A DNA stretch of 21,713 bases, taken from positions 1-21,713 of the forward strand of contig CABTZE010000015.1 of assembly GCA_902489215.1 (NCBI GenBank), written 5' to 3'. Below the pieces are notes generated by a model, which did no database searches, was not told the origin of the DNA, and saw only the letters and a list, made by a program, of their open reading frames with translations. This document shows, piece by piece, positions 13,129 to 21,702 of this stretch. Source of the stretch: an uncultured Brevibacterium sp. GTDB taxonomy: Bacteria > Actinomycetota > Actinomycetes > Actinomycetales > Brevibacteriaceae. Position 1 is the stretch's first letter. Each line of letters opens with the position of its first letter. Position numbers and translations under genes: made by a program.

Positions 13129-14796
13129 ATGGTGAACGACAACAGCATGCGCTGGGGCGGGCGGCTGGCTGCCCGCTGGGCGCAGCAGGCAGTGGAGCGA
13201 CTGCGCCGCCAGCGCGGCAGCATCGACTCCATCAATGTGTTCCCCGTAGCCGACGGCGACACGGGATCGAACATGTACGCCACCGTGAAATCCGCCTACC
13301 GTGCAGTCGAGGCCATTGACGGGCCGGCGACCCTGCCGCGGGTCGTCGAGGCGATGGCCGCCGGTGCGCTGAGGGGCGCCCGCGGAAATTCGGGTCTCAT
13401 CTTGGCCGTTGCCCTGCGGGGAGTTGCTGACGAACTCGGCGAGGCGGCACTCGCCGAAGGCGATCTCACCCCCGACCGTTTCGCTTCGGCTATTGAACTG
13501 GCCGCCCAGCGAGCACAGGCCGCCATTGCCGAACCGACCCACGGCACCATGCTCACGGTGCTGCACGCGATGGCCGAAACTGCGCGCGCCCAGGCTGACG
13601 AAGGCGCGGGACTGCTGCAGCAGATTGAAGCCGTGCGCGCCTGCTCGATTGAGGCGCTGCGCGACACCACCGGCCAGCTGGACGTGCTCGGACAGGCGCA
13701 GGTGGTCGACGCCGGCGCCAGCGGAATCGTCGAAATCTTTGACCTGCTGTACCTCACCGTCACCGGGGGAGCGGTCGGCGAAGCACCCAGCCCCATTGCG
13801 GGGCTGACGGCTGTCCGGCCGAGTTTCACGAGTCGCGGGGCTGCGTGTGGTGCCGGGGAAGGTGCTCCAGGGACCCGAGGCGCCGGTGCGGGTGCCGGGG
13901 CTGGCGCGGGTGCCGGGGCTGGCGCGGGTGCCGCGGAAGGGGCAGACACGCTTGAGCTTGTCTTCACGCTCAGCGACAGCAAAGACCGTACGCGGCCGCT
14001 TAAGCGCATCCTCGCGAAAGCCGACGCCCGGTCGGTCGTCATTTCGTGGCCCATGGTGCACGTGCACGTCACGAGCGAAGCCCATGCGCTGCGCGTACTG
14101 CGCGACGTCGAACAGTACGGGCTGGCGCAGCTGCGGACAGAAGACCTGATCAACGGCGCGAACCACGGGCCGCTGCGCGCAGCGGCCGCGGCTTCCACAG
14201 CGCCGCTCATGCTGCGGGCCGCGCTGACAGGAGCGATAGCCATCCGACTGGACCGCGGCGAACAAGCGGGAAGCCTGCACGACGTCCTGTCTGACGGCAC
14301 CACAACGGTGCTCGTTGCCGACAGCCCCGAAGGGCAAGCCTCCATCAACGCCGCAGCCGCCGACGGTGTTTACGCGATCCCCACCGGCAGCCCCATTTCA
14401 ATGGTCAGCGCACTGGCAGTTTTCGACCCCCACGCAGACGCCGAAGACGTTGCAGAGGACATGGCCGACGCCGCTTCTCTCGACATCCGCCGGCTGTGCT
14501 TCGCCGGACAGTCCGCGGCCGGCCCGCTGGTGTACACGAAAACCGACGTGCTGGTCCTATCGGAGGGCCGCATCCTCTTCATCGAACACACGCCGGAAGC
14601 TGCCATCGTTGAGGCCATCTCGCGTCTGGCCGCCGACAGTGAGCCCGAACTCATCACCATCAGCTACGGCCAACAGGCAACGCCGAAAATGCGGGAAGCA
14701 ATAGAAGCCGCCGTACGCCGCGCTTATCCGGAAGCCGAAGCCGAAATCTTCGATGCAGACCTCAGCGGAGTCTGCGCCGATGTGGGTGTCGAATGA
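13129..14796 (+). CDS. DAK2-domain protein, FakA-like (fatty acid kinase ATP-binding subunit family)
   Basis: A 555-residue cytoplasmic protein. The N-terminal DhaL/DAK2 nucleotide domain (about 10-215) has the metal-binding VADGDTGSNM (40-49), the ALRGARGNSG turn and the THGTML and DAGASGIVEI segments. A Gly-Ala tract (about 246-270) links it to a middle domain containing HVHVTSE (about 308-314) and a C-terminal domain. In Firmicutes, FakA with FakB phosphorylates exogenous fatty acids for PlsX/PlsY; no fakB is visible here, so the substrate is uncertain. Placement just before recG is conserved in many Gram-positives. Its TGA overlaps the recG start (ATGA). Confidence 0.85.
   Translation: MVNDNSMRWGGRLAARWAQQAVERLRRQRGSIDSINVFPVADGDTGSNMYATVKSAYRAVEAIDGPATLPRVVEAMAAGALRGARGNSGLILAVALRGVADELGEAALAEGDLTPDRFASAIELAAQRAQAAIAEPTHGTMLTVLHAMAETARAQADEGAGLLQQIEAVRACSIEALRDTTGQLDVLGQAQVVDAGASGIVEIFDLLYLTVTGGAVGEAPSPIAGLTAVRPSFTSRGAACGAGEGAPGTRGAGAGAGAGAGAGAGAGAAEGADTLELVFTLSDSKDRTRPLKRILAKADARSVVISWPMVHVHVTSEAHALRVLRDVEQYGLAQLRTEDLINGANHGPLRAAAAASTAPLMLRAALTGAIAIRLDRGEQAGSLHDVLSDGTTTVLVADSPEGQASINAAAADGVYAIPTGSPISMVSALAVFDPHADAEDVAEDMADAASLDIRRLCFAGQSAAGPLVYTKTDVLVLSEGRILFIEHTPEAAIVEAISRLAADSEPELITISYGQQATPKMREAIEAAVRRAYPEAEAEIFDADLSGVCADVGVE
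13885..13935 (+). repeat. In-frame 18-bp tandem repeat coding a Gly-Ala linker
   Basis: GGTGCCGGGGCTGGCGCG occurs exactly twice (13891-13908, 13909-13926), followed by a third partial unit at 13927-13932 and preceded by a degenerate one. The unit is six codons (GAGAGA), so copy-number changes would keep the frame. It lies between the DAK2 and middle domains. Confidence 0.85.
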
Positions 14797-16886
14797 AACC
14801 GCTGACAGACTTCGTCAGCAGCCGCGATGAAAAAGCACTCGCCAAGCTGGGCGTCAGCTCAGTCGGCGAACTGCTGCGGTACTTCCCGCGCACCTACATC
14901 CATCCAGGCACCGTCACCGAAATCAGCCGCCTGGAGGCCGGGCAGACCGCAATCGTCTACGCCACCATCGAATCGGTGAACACCAGGCCCATGCGCAATC
15001 GCCGGGGCACCATCACCGAAGTGACGCTGGCCGACGACCGCGCACAGATCACTGCGACGTTCTTCAACCAGAAGTACCTCGCCGAACAGCTCAAAGCCGG
15101 CACCCGCATGGTGCTGACCGGCGACATCAAGGTCTACCGCAACGCCCTGCAGATCCAGAACCCCCGCTGGCTGGGCCATGAGGACTACATCGACCGCGGG
15201 GACATCGAAAACCCCATCCCCATCTACCGGTCCAGCAAACAGTTCGCTTCTGACCGGCTGGCCAAAACCATCCGCACCGTCCTGGATGCCCTCGGCCCAG
15301 AAGACTTCACCGACCCCATCCCCACAGAGGTACTCGCCGATCACGGCCTTCCTGACCTGCGCAAAGCCCTGACCATGATCCACCGGCCGAAAGACGAGGC
15401 CGATGTCAAAGAGGCCATGGAGCGCTTCCGCTTCGAAGAGGCCTTCGCCCTGCAGGCTGAACTCTACGGCCGCAGGCAGAGGGCCAAAGCAGAACAGTCC
15501 GTCCGCCTGCCCGGAAAAGTCGACGGGCTGCTCACAGCCTTTGACGAATCCCTGCCCTGGCCGCTGACCAAATCCCAGCGGCGGGCCGGCACCGAAATAT
15601 CGCAGGACCTTGATTCGGATTCGCCCATGAACCGGCTGCTGCACGGTGATGTCGGTTCGGGTAAGACACTCGTTGCCATGCGAGCCATGCTCCAGGCTGT
15701 CGACTCCGGCAGGCAGGCGGCCATCATGGCCCCCACGGAAGTGCTTGCCGCCCAGCACTTCGAGAGCTTCTCCCGCATGCTCGGCGAGCTCCGCACCGAC
15801 GACACCCTGTTCTCCAAAACAGAAGGCGTGCGGATCGCACTGCTGACCGGTTCAACCCCGCAGGCCCAAAGGCGCAAGATCCTGCTCGACCTGGCCAGCG
15901 GGCAGATCGACATCATCGTCGGCACCCACGCGCTGCTGTCGGACACCACGATCTTCGCAGCCTTGGGCCTGGTCGTCATCGACGAACAGCACCGTTTCGG
16001 CGTCAACCAGCGTGAAGCCCTGCGCACAAAAGCCGGGGGAGTCATCCCACACGCCCTCGTCATGACCGCAACCCCCATCCCGCGGACCGTCGCTATGACC
16101 GTATTCGGCGACCTCGACGTGTCCACCCTGACCGATATGCCGGGCGGGCCGAAGAAGATCGCCACCCACGTTGTCGCGCTCGGCACCCACCCGCACTGGA
16201 TGGATCGCGTGTGGGAGGTCGTAGCCGAACACGTCGAGGCGGGGCTGCAGGCCTATGTTGTCGTCAGCCGGATTGAGGACGACCCTGAACTGTTCGGCAT
16301 CGACTCTGCTCTCGCAGCGATCAACGCCGTTCCCCGGCTGGCCGGCCGCCGGGTCGACGCACTGCACGGACAGATGTCGCAAGAAGACAAGGACGCCGTC
16401 ATGGCGGAGTTCACGGCAGGCGACATCGACGTGCTCGTGTCCACAACCGTCATCGAGGTCGGTGTGGACGTCCACCGAGCCCGCGCCATGGTCATCCTCG
16501 ACGCCGACTGCTTCGGCCTGGCCACACTCCATCAGCTGCGCGGACGGATCGGCCGTGACGGCGAGCAGGCGATCTGCTTCCTCGTCACCTCCCGCACCAC
16601 CGAAGACGAAGCTGTGGGGAGGCTGACCACGGTCGCCGGGACTTTGGACGGCTTCCGGATTGCCGAACACGATGTCGACAACCGCCGTGAGGGCGATGTT
16701 CTGGGCCGCGGCCAGTGGGGTTCGCGCAGTTCACTGCGCTACCTGCGGGTTCTGCGCGACGAAGGCATCGTTGCCGCTGCCCGCACTGCTGCACACGCCT
16801 ATATGGACGCCCACCCGGAGGGCACGCCCGAACTGCGGGCCTATGTTGATGACCTCGTGGGCGATGACCTCATGGAGGTTTCATGA
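14793..16886 (+). CDS. recG: ATP-dependent DNA helicase RecG
   Basis: Branch-migrating helicase that regresses stalled forks and processes Holliday junctions. The 697-residue chain has an N-terminal wedge/OB domain (about 50-140), then helicase motifs: Walker A GDVGSGKT (285-292), Walker B-type DEQH (397-400) with HRFGVNQRE, TATPIPRT (425-432), and the C-terminal half with STTVIEVGVDV and HQLRGRIGRDG. The ending contains EHDVDNRREGDVLGRGQWG, close to the conserved RecG TRG region. The start ATG overlaps the stop of the DAK2 gene. Length and motif order are normal. Confidence 0.96.
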   Translation: MKPLTDFVSSRDEKALAKLGVSSVGELLRYFPRTYIHPGTVTEISRLEAGQTAIVYATIESVNTRPMRNRRGTITEVTLADDRAQITATFFNQKYLAEQLKAGTRMVLTGDIKVYRNALQIQNPRWLGHEDYIDRGDIENPIPIYRSSKQFASDRLAKTIRTVLDALGPEDFTDPIPTEVLADHGLPDLRKALTMIHRPKDEADVKEAMERFRFEEAFALQAELYGRRQRAKAEQSVRLPGKVDGLLTAFDESLPWPLTKSQRRAGTEISQDLDSDSPMNRLLHGDVGSGKTLVAMRAMLQAVDSGRQAAIMAPTEVLAAQHFESFSRMLGELRTDDTLFSKTEGVRIALLTGSTPQAQRRKILLDLASGQIDIIVGTHALLSDTTIFAALGLVVIDEQHRFGVNQREALRTKAGGVIPHALVMTATPIPRTVAMTVFGDLDVSTLTDMPGGPKKIATHVVALGTHPHWMDRVWEVVAEHVEAGLQAYVVVSRIEDDPELFGIDSALAAINAVPRLAGRRVDALHGQMSQEDKDAVMAEFTAGDIDVLVSTTVIEVGVDVHRARAMVILDADCFGLATLHQLRGRIGRDGEQAICFLVTSRTTEDEAVGRLTTVAGTLDGFRIAEHDVDNRREGDVLGRGQWGSRSSLRYLRVLRDEGIVAAARTAAHAYMDAHPEGTPELRAYVDDLVGDDLMEVS

Positions 16887-17452
16887 CCCGCATCATCGCC
16901 GGCAGCCTGGGCGGTCGCAGGATCGAAACGCCGTCCGGCTCTGACACTCGTCCCACCTCGGACAGGGTGCGCGAATCGCTTTTCGCCCGGCTGGACTCCC
17001 TGGGCATGCTCGCCGACTCCAGCGTCCTCGACCTGTTCGCCGGTTCCGGAGCCCTGGGTCTCGAAGCGATTTCCCGAGGTGCCACCCGGGCCGTGTTCGT
17101 TGAGCGCGCCGGCAAGGCAGCTCAGGTGGTGAAGAAGAACATCCGCGCCCTCGGACTGAACGACAGCTGCTCCGTGCAGGTGCGCGCCGCCCAACCGGCC
17201 GTCGAAGCCCTCGCAGGTTCAGATGAGCGCTTTGACGTCATCTTCGCCGACCCGCCCTACCCGCTGGGGGAGTCAGAGCTGGCTCAGCTGCTCAAAACAA
17301 CCGGGGGGCTTCTGAAAGACGACGCGTCGCTTCTTGTCATAGAGCGAAGCGCGCGCTCGCCCCAGCCGCAGCTGCCGCATAGTCTTAGCGTGTATGCGAA
17401 GTCGCTTCACGGCGAAACAGCGCTGTGGCTTGTTGAGAGGAGCGGAGAATGA
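16883..17452 (+). CDS. rsmD: 16S rRNA (guanine(966)-N(2))-methyltransferase
   Basis: SAM-dependent methyltransferase acting on G966 of 16S rRNA (E. coli numbering). It begins RIIAGSLGGRRIETP with RPTSDRVRESLF, has the SAM-binding DLFAGSGALGLEA (50-62) and the N2-guanine catalytic motif DPPY (123-126). The length of 189 residues is typical. The ATG overlaps the recG TGA and the 3' end overlaps coaD (ATGA), the usual rsmD-coaD pairing. Confidence 0.95.
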   Translation: MTRIIAGSLGGRRIETPSGSDTRPTSDRVRESLFARLDSLGMLADSSVLDLFAGSGALGLEAISRGATRAVFVERAGKAAQVVKKNIRALGLNDSCSVQVRAAQPAVEALAGSDERFDVIFADPPYPLGESELAQLLKTTGGLLKDDASLLVIERSARSPQPQLPHSLSVYAKSLHGETALWLVERSGE

Positions 17453-17934
17453 AGGTCGTCTGCCCGGGCTCCTACGACCCGATCACCCTGGGCCACATCG
17501 ATGTGGCGCTGCGCGCGGCCAAGCTTTTCGAGGAAGTTGTTCTCGCCGTTGTGCACAATCCCAACAAAACCGGCAACTTTCCCGTTGCCGAGCGGGTCCG
17601 GCTGATCCGCGAATCCCTCGCCGAATCCGGTGCCCCCGACAATCTCACAATCGACGATGTGCCGGGTGGTCTGCTGGTCGACTACTGCCGAGACGAGGGT
17701 GCGGTCGGTGTCGTCAAGGGCATTCGAGGTGGAACCGACTACGCCTATGAACTTCCGATGGCGCGAATGAACAGCGAGATCGGGGACATCGAGACGATTT
17801 TCCTGCCCGGTTCGCCGCACTTGGAACACGTGTCGTCATCGCTCATCCGGGAAGTGCACGCTCTGGGCGGCGATGTTTCCTCTATGGTTCCCGGCCCCGT
17901 TCTCACAGCTCTTGACTCTCTGAAGAACAAGTAG
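17449..17934 (+). CDS. coaD: Phosphopantetheine adenylyltransferase
   Basis: Adenylates 4'-phosphopantetheine to dephospho-CoA, the penultimate step of coenzyme A synthesis. The nucleotidyltransferase signature PGSYDPITLGH (6-16) includes the T/HxGH motif. KGIRGGTDYAYELPMARMN (90-108) and SSSLIREV (129-136) complete the fingerprint. The length of 161 residues is normal. It is coupled to rsmD by ATGA overlap and shares one base (TAGTG) with the next gene. Confidence 0.97.
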   Translation: MKVVCPGSYDPITLGHIDVALRAAKLFEEVVLAVVHNPNKTGNFPVAERVRLIRESLAESGAPDNLTIDDVPGGLLVDYCRDEGAVGVVKGIRGGTDYAYELPMARMNSEIGDIETIFLPGSPHLEHVSSSLIREVHALGGDVSSMVPGPVLTALDSLKNK

Positions 17935-19127
17935 TGCGCCCCGGCTGGTTTTTCGGGCTCGTCCTCCACACTGTCCTTCTGCACGGCACGTTCAATGCCG
18001 CGAAGGTCATGGTGTCGTATAAGACGCTGGCTGAGGGCGGTGACGCTTTTGCCGTCGGCATGATGGTGACGGCCTATTCACTTGTTCCGCTGTTTGCGGC
18101 ACTCACCGTCGGAAGGCTCGTGGATCGCGGCCTGTACGTGCCGATCCTGTGGGCGGGCACTGCCGCCTGCACCGCTGGTCTGGCTGGTGCCGCGCTCAGT
18201 TCGGGGATTCCCGCGCTCGTGCTGTTCTCCATGCTTTTAGGGCTGGGCCAGCTGCTCATGACGGTGTCATCGCAGGCGTTCATCCCCGCCTCCTTCGCCC
18301 CGCAAGAGCTCAACTCTCGCTTCGGCACTCTCACTCTCGGTGTGTCAATTGGACAGACTCTCGGCATGCCCCTGGCCGGTGCTGTTGCCGCCTGGGCGAG
18401 TGACGGAACCGGTCCGAATGCCGAGGCGGGGCTGTGGGCCATGTGCGCGCTCGCGGCTCTCGCTTTCCCCTGTGTTCTTGTTGTCATGCGCCGCCCCGCC
18501 GCCAAGCGGGTTGGGCGGGCACAGGCGAAAGCCGCCGCGGTTTCGCCGCGGACTCTGCTGCGCACGCCGGGTATGAGGCCGGCGATCTTTGCTTCGATGG
18601 CGACCCTGGCGGCAATTGATCTGATGAGCGCCTATCTGCCGGTCATCGGCGAAAAACACGGCCTGTCAGTTGTTGTGGTTACGGCACTCATCACGGTGCG
18701 GACTGTCTCCACGATCGTGTCGCGTGCGTTCATGGGTGCGCTCACAGCCCGGTTCGACCCGATGCTTCTGCTGTGGCTGTCCTCACTTGCCGCTGGCCTC
18801 ACGGTTTTCGCGATTCCCCTGTGGGTGTGGGTGCCGTTCCTCGCGGTCATCATGGTGGTGTCCGGTTTCGGCTTCGGGCTGACTCAGCCGTTGACGATGA
18901 CGTGGGTGTCGATGCTGGCAACACCGGGCAACCGGGCCGCCGTCATGTCGATCCGCCTGGCCGGCAACCGCTTGTCACAGGTGGTCATGCCGATTGTGGC
19001 TTCGGCCGTAGCATCCGTCGCCGGGGTCGGCTCGATCTTTTTCCTGTCCGGTGCCGTGCTGATGTTGGCGGCGGGCCTGACTCTGCGGGCACCTCGCCTG
19101 AAAGCCGCCGAGGTGCCGGACCGGTGA
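17934..19127 (+). CDS. Major facilitator superfamily transporter
   Basis: A polytopic inner-membrane protein of 397 residues with about 12 hydrophobic segments. The loop between the second and third segments carries GRLVDRG (60-66), the MFS motif A. A central hydrophilic loop (about 180-205, RRPAAKRVGRAQAK) separates the two six-helix halves. The GTG start shares a base with the coaD stop, so it depends on translation of coaD. The substrate cannot be read from the sequence; drug or metabolite efflux is the common role of such short MFS proteins. It converges on the next gene with only 18 bases between. Confidence 0.82.
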   Translation: MRPGWFFGLVLHTVLLHGTFNAAKVMVSYKTLAEGGDAFAVGMMVTAYSLVPLFAALTVGRLVDRGLYVPILWAGTAACTAGLAGAALSSGIPALVLFSMLLGLGQLLMTVSSQAFIPASFAPQELNSRFGTLTLGVSIGQTLGMPLAGAVAAWASDGTGPNAEAGLWAMCALAALAFPCVLVVMRRPAAKRVGRAQAKAAAVSPRTLLRTPGMRPAIFASMATLAAIDLMSAYLPVIGEKHGLSVVVVTALITVRTVSTIVSRAFMGALTARFDPMLLLWLSSLAAGLTVFAIPLWVWVPFLAVIMVVSGFGFGLTQPLTMTWVSMLATPGNRAAVMSIRLAGNRLSQVVMPIVASAVASVAGVGSIFFLSGAVLMLAAGLTLRAPRLKAAEVPDR

Positions 19128-19145
19128 GGTGAGGGTCGGCTGGGC

Positions 19146-19961
19146 TCAGCCGTCGGCCAGTTCCAGCAGGTCGCCGACGATTGAAATTGCCGTGAGCGCA
19201 CTCGTTGACGGATTGTGCGGTGAGGGTGCACTCGAGATGCGGAACGTGAAGTCGCCCGCCTTACCGGAGGCTTCGATGTCGTGGAACGTGGGATCATCCG
19301 AACCGTTCCCGATCAGCTCAACGCGCACTCGAGCAAGTGAGGCCCGCAGGGACTCGGGCGAAACCCGGCCGTCGGGAAGGTCCCGCTCGGCTGTTGCCCA
19401 GGCCAGCGCGGTTGCCACGTTGAGGTTTGAGGGGAACTTCTCAATTGCCTCTGCTGGGTCACCGTCAAAAACCTGCGCGGTCTGCCCTGCTGGCAGCTGT
19501 TCCAAGAGCGTGCGTTCGTCATCGTCCATCCAGTCCTGGACGAGGGTGGAAGCCTTCTTCGTAGTGGTGATGGACACGCGGTCAAAGCCAAGCAGGGAGG
19601 CTGAGCGCAGCACGTCGAAACCGCCGATCGCACCATTGGTGACGACCAGGTTCGACATGCCCAGCAGCACCTCGGCCGTCTGCTGATCAGCCAGCGCTCC
19701 CACACTGGTCAGCACGAACGGTTTGCCGATCGCAGCAATTCGCTCTGCGTAGGAGCGCACCGCGGCACCGCCGGCGCACTCAACAATGACGTCGGCGCCC
19801 TCAGCCGCCTCTTCCAGACGGTCCTGCCCGAAGATCGGGATGTCGGACTCACGATCAGTGTCGCGGTGGACAACAGCCCCGCACACTTCGATGGGGCGGC
19901 CCTCCAGCAGACTTCGAATGTCGTTGGCGATCGTGCCCATGCCGATAAGCAGTGCTTTCAC
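19146..19961 (-). CDS. Aspartate dehydrogenase-like oxidoreductase (NadX family)
   Basis: A 271-residue soluble NAD(P)-binding protein. The Rossmann start is MKALLIGMGTIA, with the glycine pattern at 7-12. Family features are NGAIGGFDVL (109-118), KFPSNLNVATALA (175-187), His227 in FHDIEASGKAGDF as the likely catalytic histidine, and NPSTSALT (250-257). Known members oxidise L-aspartate to iminoaspartate for NAD synthesis, but nadA and nadC are not beside it, so another amino-acid substrate is possible. The GTG start has GGGAGGA upstream and overlaps the DUF808 gene's stop (GTGA), so the pair is one transcript. Confidence 0.82.
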   Translation of the reverse strand: MKALLIGMGTIANDIRSLLEGRPIEVCGAVVHRDTDRESDIPIFGQDRLEEAAEGADVIVECAGGAAVRSYAERIAAIGKPFVLTSVGALADQQTAEVLLGMSNLVVTNGAIGGFDVLRSASLLGFDRVSITTTKKASTLVQDWMDDDERTLLEQLPAGQTAQVFDGDPAEAIEKFPSNLNVATALAWATAERDLPDGRVSPESLRASLARVRVELIGNGSDDPTFHDIEASGKAGDFTFRISSAPSPHNPSTSALTAISIVGDLLELADG

Positions 19962-20947
19962 TGTGTCCTCCCTGACGAACCGTTCGCGGCCGCCGAAGCG
20001 GTGCTTTCGTCCAGGTTCTCAGCGCTCTTCCTGTGCAGCAAGGGGTAGAGCACCCAGAAGAGAATCGTTCCGGCAACGAGACCCAAAACTGCCGAGAAGA
20101 ACGTGTTGACCAGCCAGCCCAAAGCCGCACCGAGCGCTCCCGTGGCAGCGGCAACCGCAGTTTCGCAGGCGTGGACGAAGTCGTAGATCGGGCTGAAGCC
20201 CAGATCGTGCATGCCGACCAGCAGAATGTGACCGCCGACCCACAGCATCGCGATGACGCCGACAATTGAGAGTGTCTTCATGACAATCGGCATGGCCTTC
20301 ACAATGCCGAGCCCCAGCTTTTCGGTTGAGGGCTTCTTCGCCAGGTGCAGGCCGACGTCGTCCATCTTCACAATGATCGCGACGACCCCGTACACCAGAG
20401 CTGTGATGAACAGCGCAACCACGATCAGTGAGATGAGCCTGGTCCAAAAGCCCATGTGGTCGAGCGTGGACAGCGCAATGACCATGATTTCGGCCGACAG
20501 GATGAAGTCGGTGCGCACAGCACCGCGGACAATCTGCTTTTCCTGTTCCGGTCCGCGTTCGACCGCCGGGGCTTCGTTCGCCTGGGAGCGGCCAAGCGCC
20601 AGCTCCCACAGCTTCTCAGCACCCTCGTAGCTCAGGTACAGTCCGCCGATCATGAGCAGGGGAGTGAGCGCCCACGGGAGGAACTGGCTGAGCAGCATGA
20701 TGGCCGGCAGGATGAACACCAGTTTGTTGATGATCGACCCGCGGGCGATCTTCCACACCACGGGAAGTTCCCGAGCTGGAGAAAAGCCGTCGACATAGCG
20801 CGGGGTGACTGCGGCATCGTCAACAACAACACCGGCGGCTTTGGCTGAAGCACGCCCGGCGGCGGCGCTGATGTCATCGACGGAAGCGGCAGCTGCGCGC
20901 GACAGTGCGACAACGTCGTCAAGAAGGGCGGCAAGACCACCGGCCAT
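19958..20947 (-). CDS. DUF808 family inner-membrane protein (YedI-like)
   Basis: A 329-residue protein beginning MAGGLAALLDDVVALSRAA, the standard start of the family. An alanine-rich cytoplasmic segment is followed by hydrophobic spans, including IINKLVFILPAIMLLSQF and further helices through the C-terminal half. The function is unknown. The ATG at 20947 has GAGGA 7 bases upstream and matches the family N-terminus; an in-frame TTG at 20983 would add 12 residues. The ribosome-binding region is a 12-bp perfect palindrome (20949-20960). It is transcribed with the downstream aspartate-dehydrogenase-like gene. Confidence 0.86.
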   Translation of the reverse strand: MAGGLAALLDDVVALSRAAAASVDDISAAAGRASAKAAGVVVDDAAVTPRYVDGFSPARELPVVWKIARGSIINKLVFILPAIMLLSQFLPWALTPLLMIGGLYLSYEGAEKLWELALGRSQANEAPAVERGPEQEKQIVRGAVRTDFILSAEIMVIALSTLDHMGFWTRLISLIVVALFITALVYGVVAIIVKMDDVGLHLAKKPSTEKLGLGIVKAMPIVMKTLSIVGVIAMLWVGGHILLVGMHDLGFSPIYDFVHACETAVAAATGALGAALGWLVNTFFSAVLGLVAGTILFWVLYPLLHRKSAENLDESTASAAANGSSGRTQ

Positions 20948-20983
20948 ATGAGGATCCTCACTGTGTGATTGCAGGTCAGCCAA

Positions 20984-20989
20984 ATTCTA
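20984..20989 (-). promoter_or_regulatory. -10 box for the DUF808 - aspartate-dehydrogenase-like unit
   Basis: Read on the minus strand this is TAGAAT, 36 bases before the ATG at 20947, giving a leader of about 30 bases. No good -35 box is seen. It is divergent from the DUF177 promoter about 110 bases away. Confidence 0.45.
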
Positions 20990-21078
20990 CGGGGCCGAAG
21001 CTGACAGGAGCTCAGAGACAGCGACGGCACCCTGAAACGCGCCGCGGGAATACGTTTGCCGAAGAGGGCACAGCCAAT

Positions 21079-21108
21079 TTGCCCGGCCACGGCGGGCTGG
21101 ACTAGAAT
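21079..21108 (+). promoter_or_regulatory. Promoter of the DUF177-rpmF operon
   Basis: TTGCCC (21079-21084) and TAGAAT (21103-21108) with an 18-base spacer predict a start near 21115, about 70 bases ahead of the GTG at 21185. This suits a ribosomal-protein operon. Confidence 0.6.
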
Positions 21109-21184
21109 AGAGCGCTGTGTGTCATCAGGGGCGCACTGATTTCGAAGGCCATCGAACACTGACGAAACGCGAAAGGGGAGAGCC

Positions 21185-21700
21185 GTGGAACGCAAAGATC
21201 TGCAGCTCGACCTGCGGAAGCTCGGCGTAGCCGACAAGCCCGGCGCGTGGACTGACGTGGACGTGACCGTTGCCGCCCCTGAGGACTTGCGGAACGAAAT
21301 GATCGGCGTCCCGGAAGGGGATCCGCTCACGGTTCGTCTGCGGCTGGAAAGCGTTGTCGACGGCATCTACGCCTCGGGAACCTTCGAAGCCCTGGCCAAA
21401 GGTCAGGACGCGCGGACGCTCGAGGACCTCGAACTGCCGCTGTCAGTCGACGTCCAGGAGCTCTTCGTCTACGAACGCGGAGAAGACGAAGACTCCTACG
21501 CCGTTGAACGCGATAAGATCAACCTCGAACCGCTCATCCGCGATGCAGTCGTGATGGCGCTTCCGCTCAACCCGGTGGAATCGGACGACGATGACGAATT
21601 CTCGTACACCGTCGGCGAATTCCCCGAAGACGAAGAAGCGGGATCGATCAACGATCGCCTCGCGGCACTGAAACATCAGTTAGAGAAGAAAGAGAGCTAG
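21185..21700 (+). CDS. DUF177 (YceD-type) protein, cysteine-free
   Basis: A 171-residue acidic protein encoded just before rpmF, the usual place of the YceD/DUF177 family linked to 23S rRNA or L32 accumulation. The fold-typical parts are an RKLG start, the central ELPLSVDVQELFVY strand pair, and the INLEPLIRDAVVMALPLNPV stretch. Family members often carry a CxxC before the central strands and a cysteine cluster after LPLxPV. Here those positions read QDARTLED and ESDDDDEF, and the whole protein has no cysteine. The GTG start follows AAAGGGGAG. The C-terminus has a short charged helix. Confidence 0.88.
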   Translation: MERKDLQLDLRKLGVADKPGAWTDVDVTVAAPEDLRNEMIGVPEGDPLTVRLRLESVVDGIYASGTFEALAKGQDARTLEDLELPLSVDVQELFVYERGEDEDSYAVERDKINLEPLIRDAVVMALPLNPVESDDDDEFSYTVGEFPEDEEAGSINDRLAALKHQLEKKES

Positions 21701-21702
21701 AC

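Noticed and set aside
13846..13945. Frameshift or assembly error in the FakA-like gene at the Gly-Ala tract
   Set aside because: The frame stays open with sensible domains on both sides, and the repeat unit is a multiple of three.
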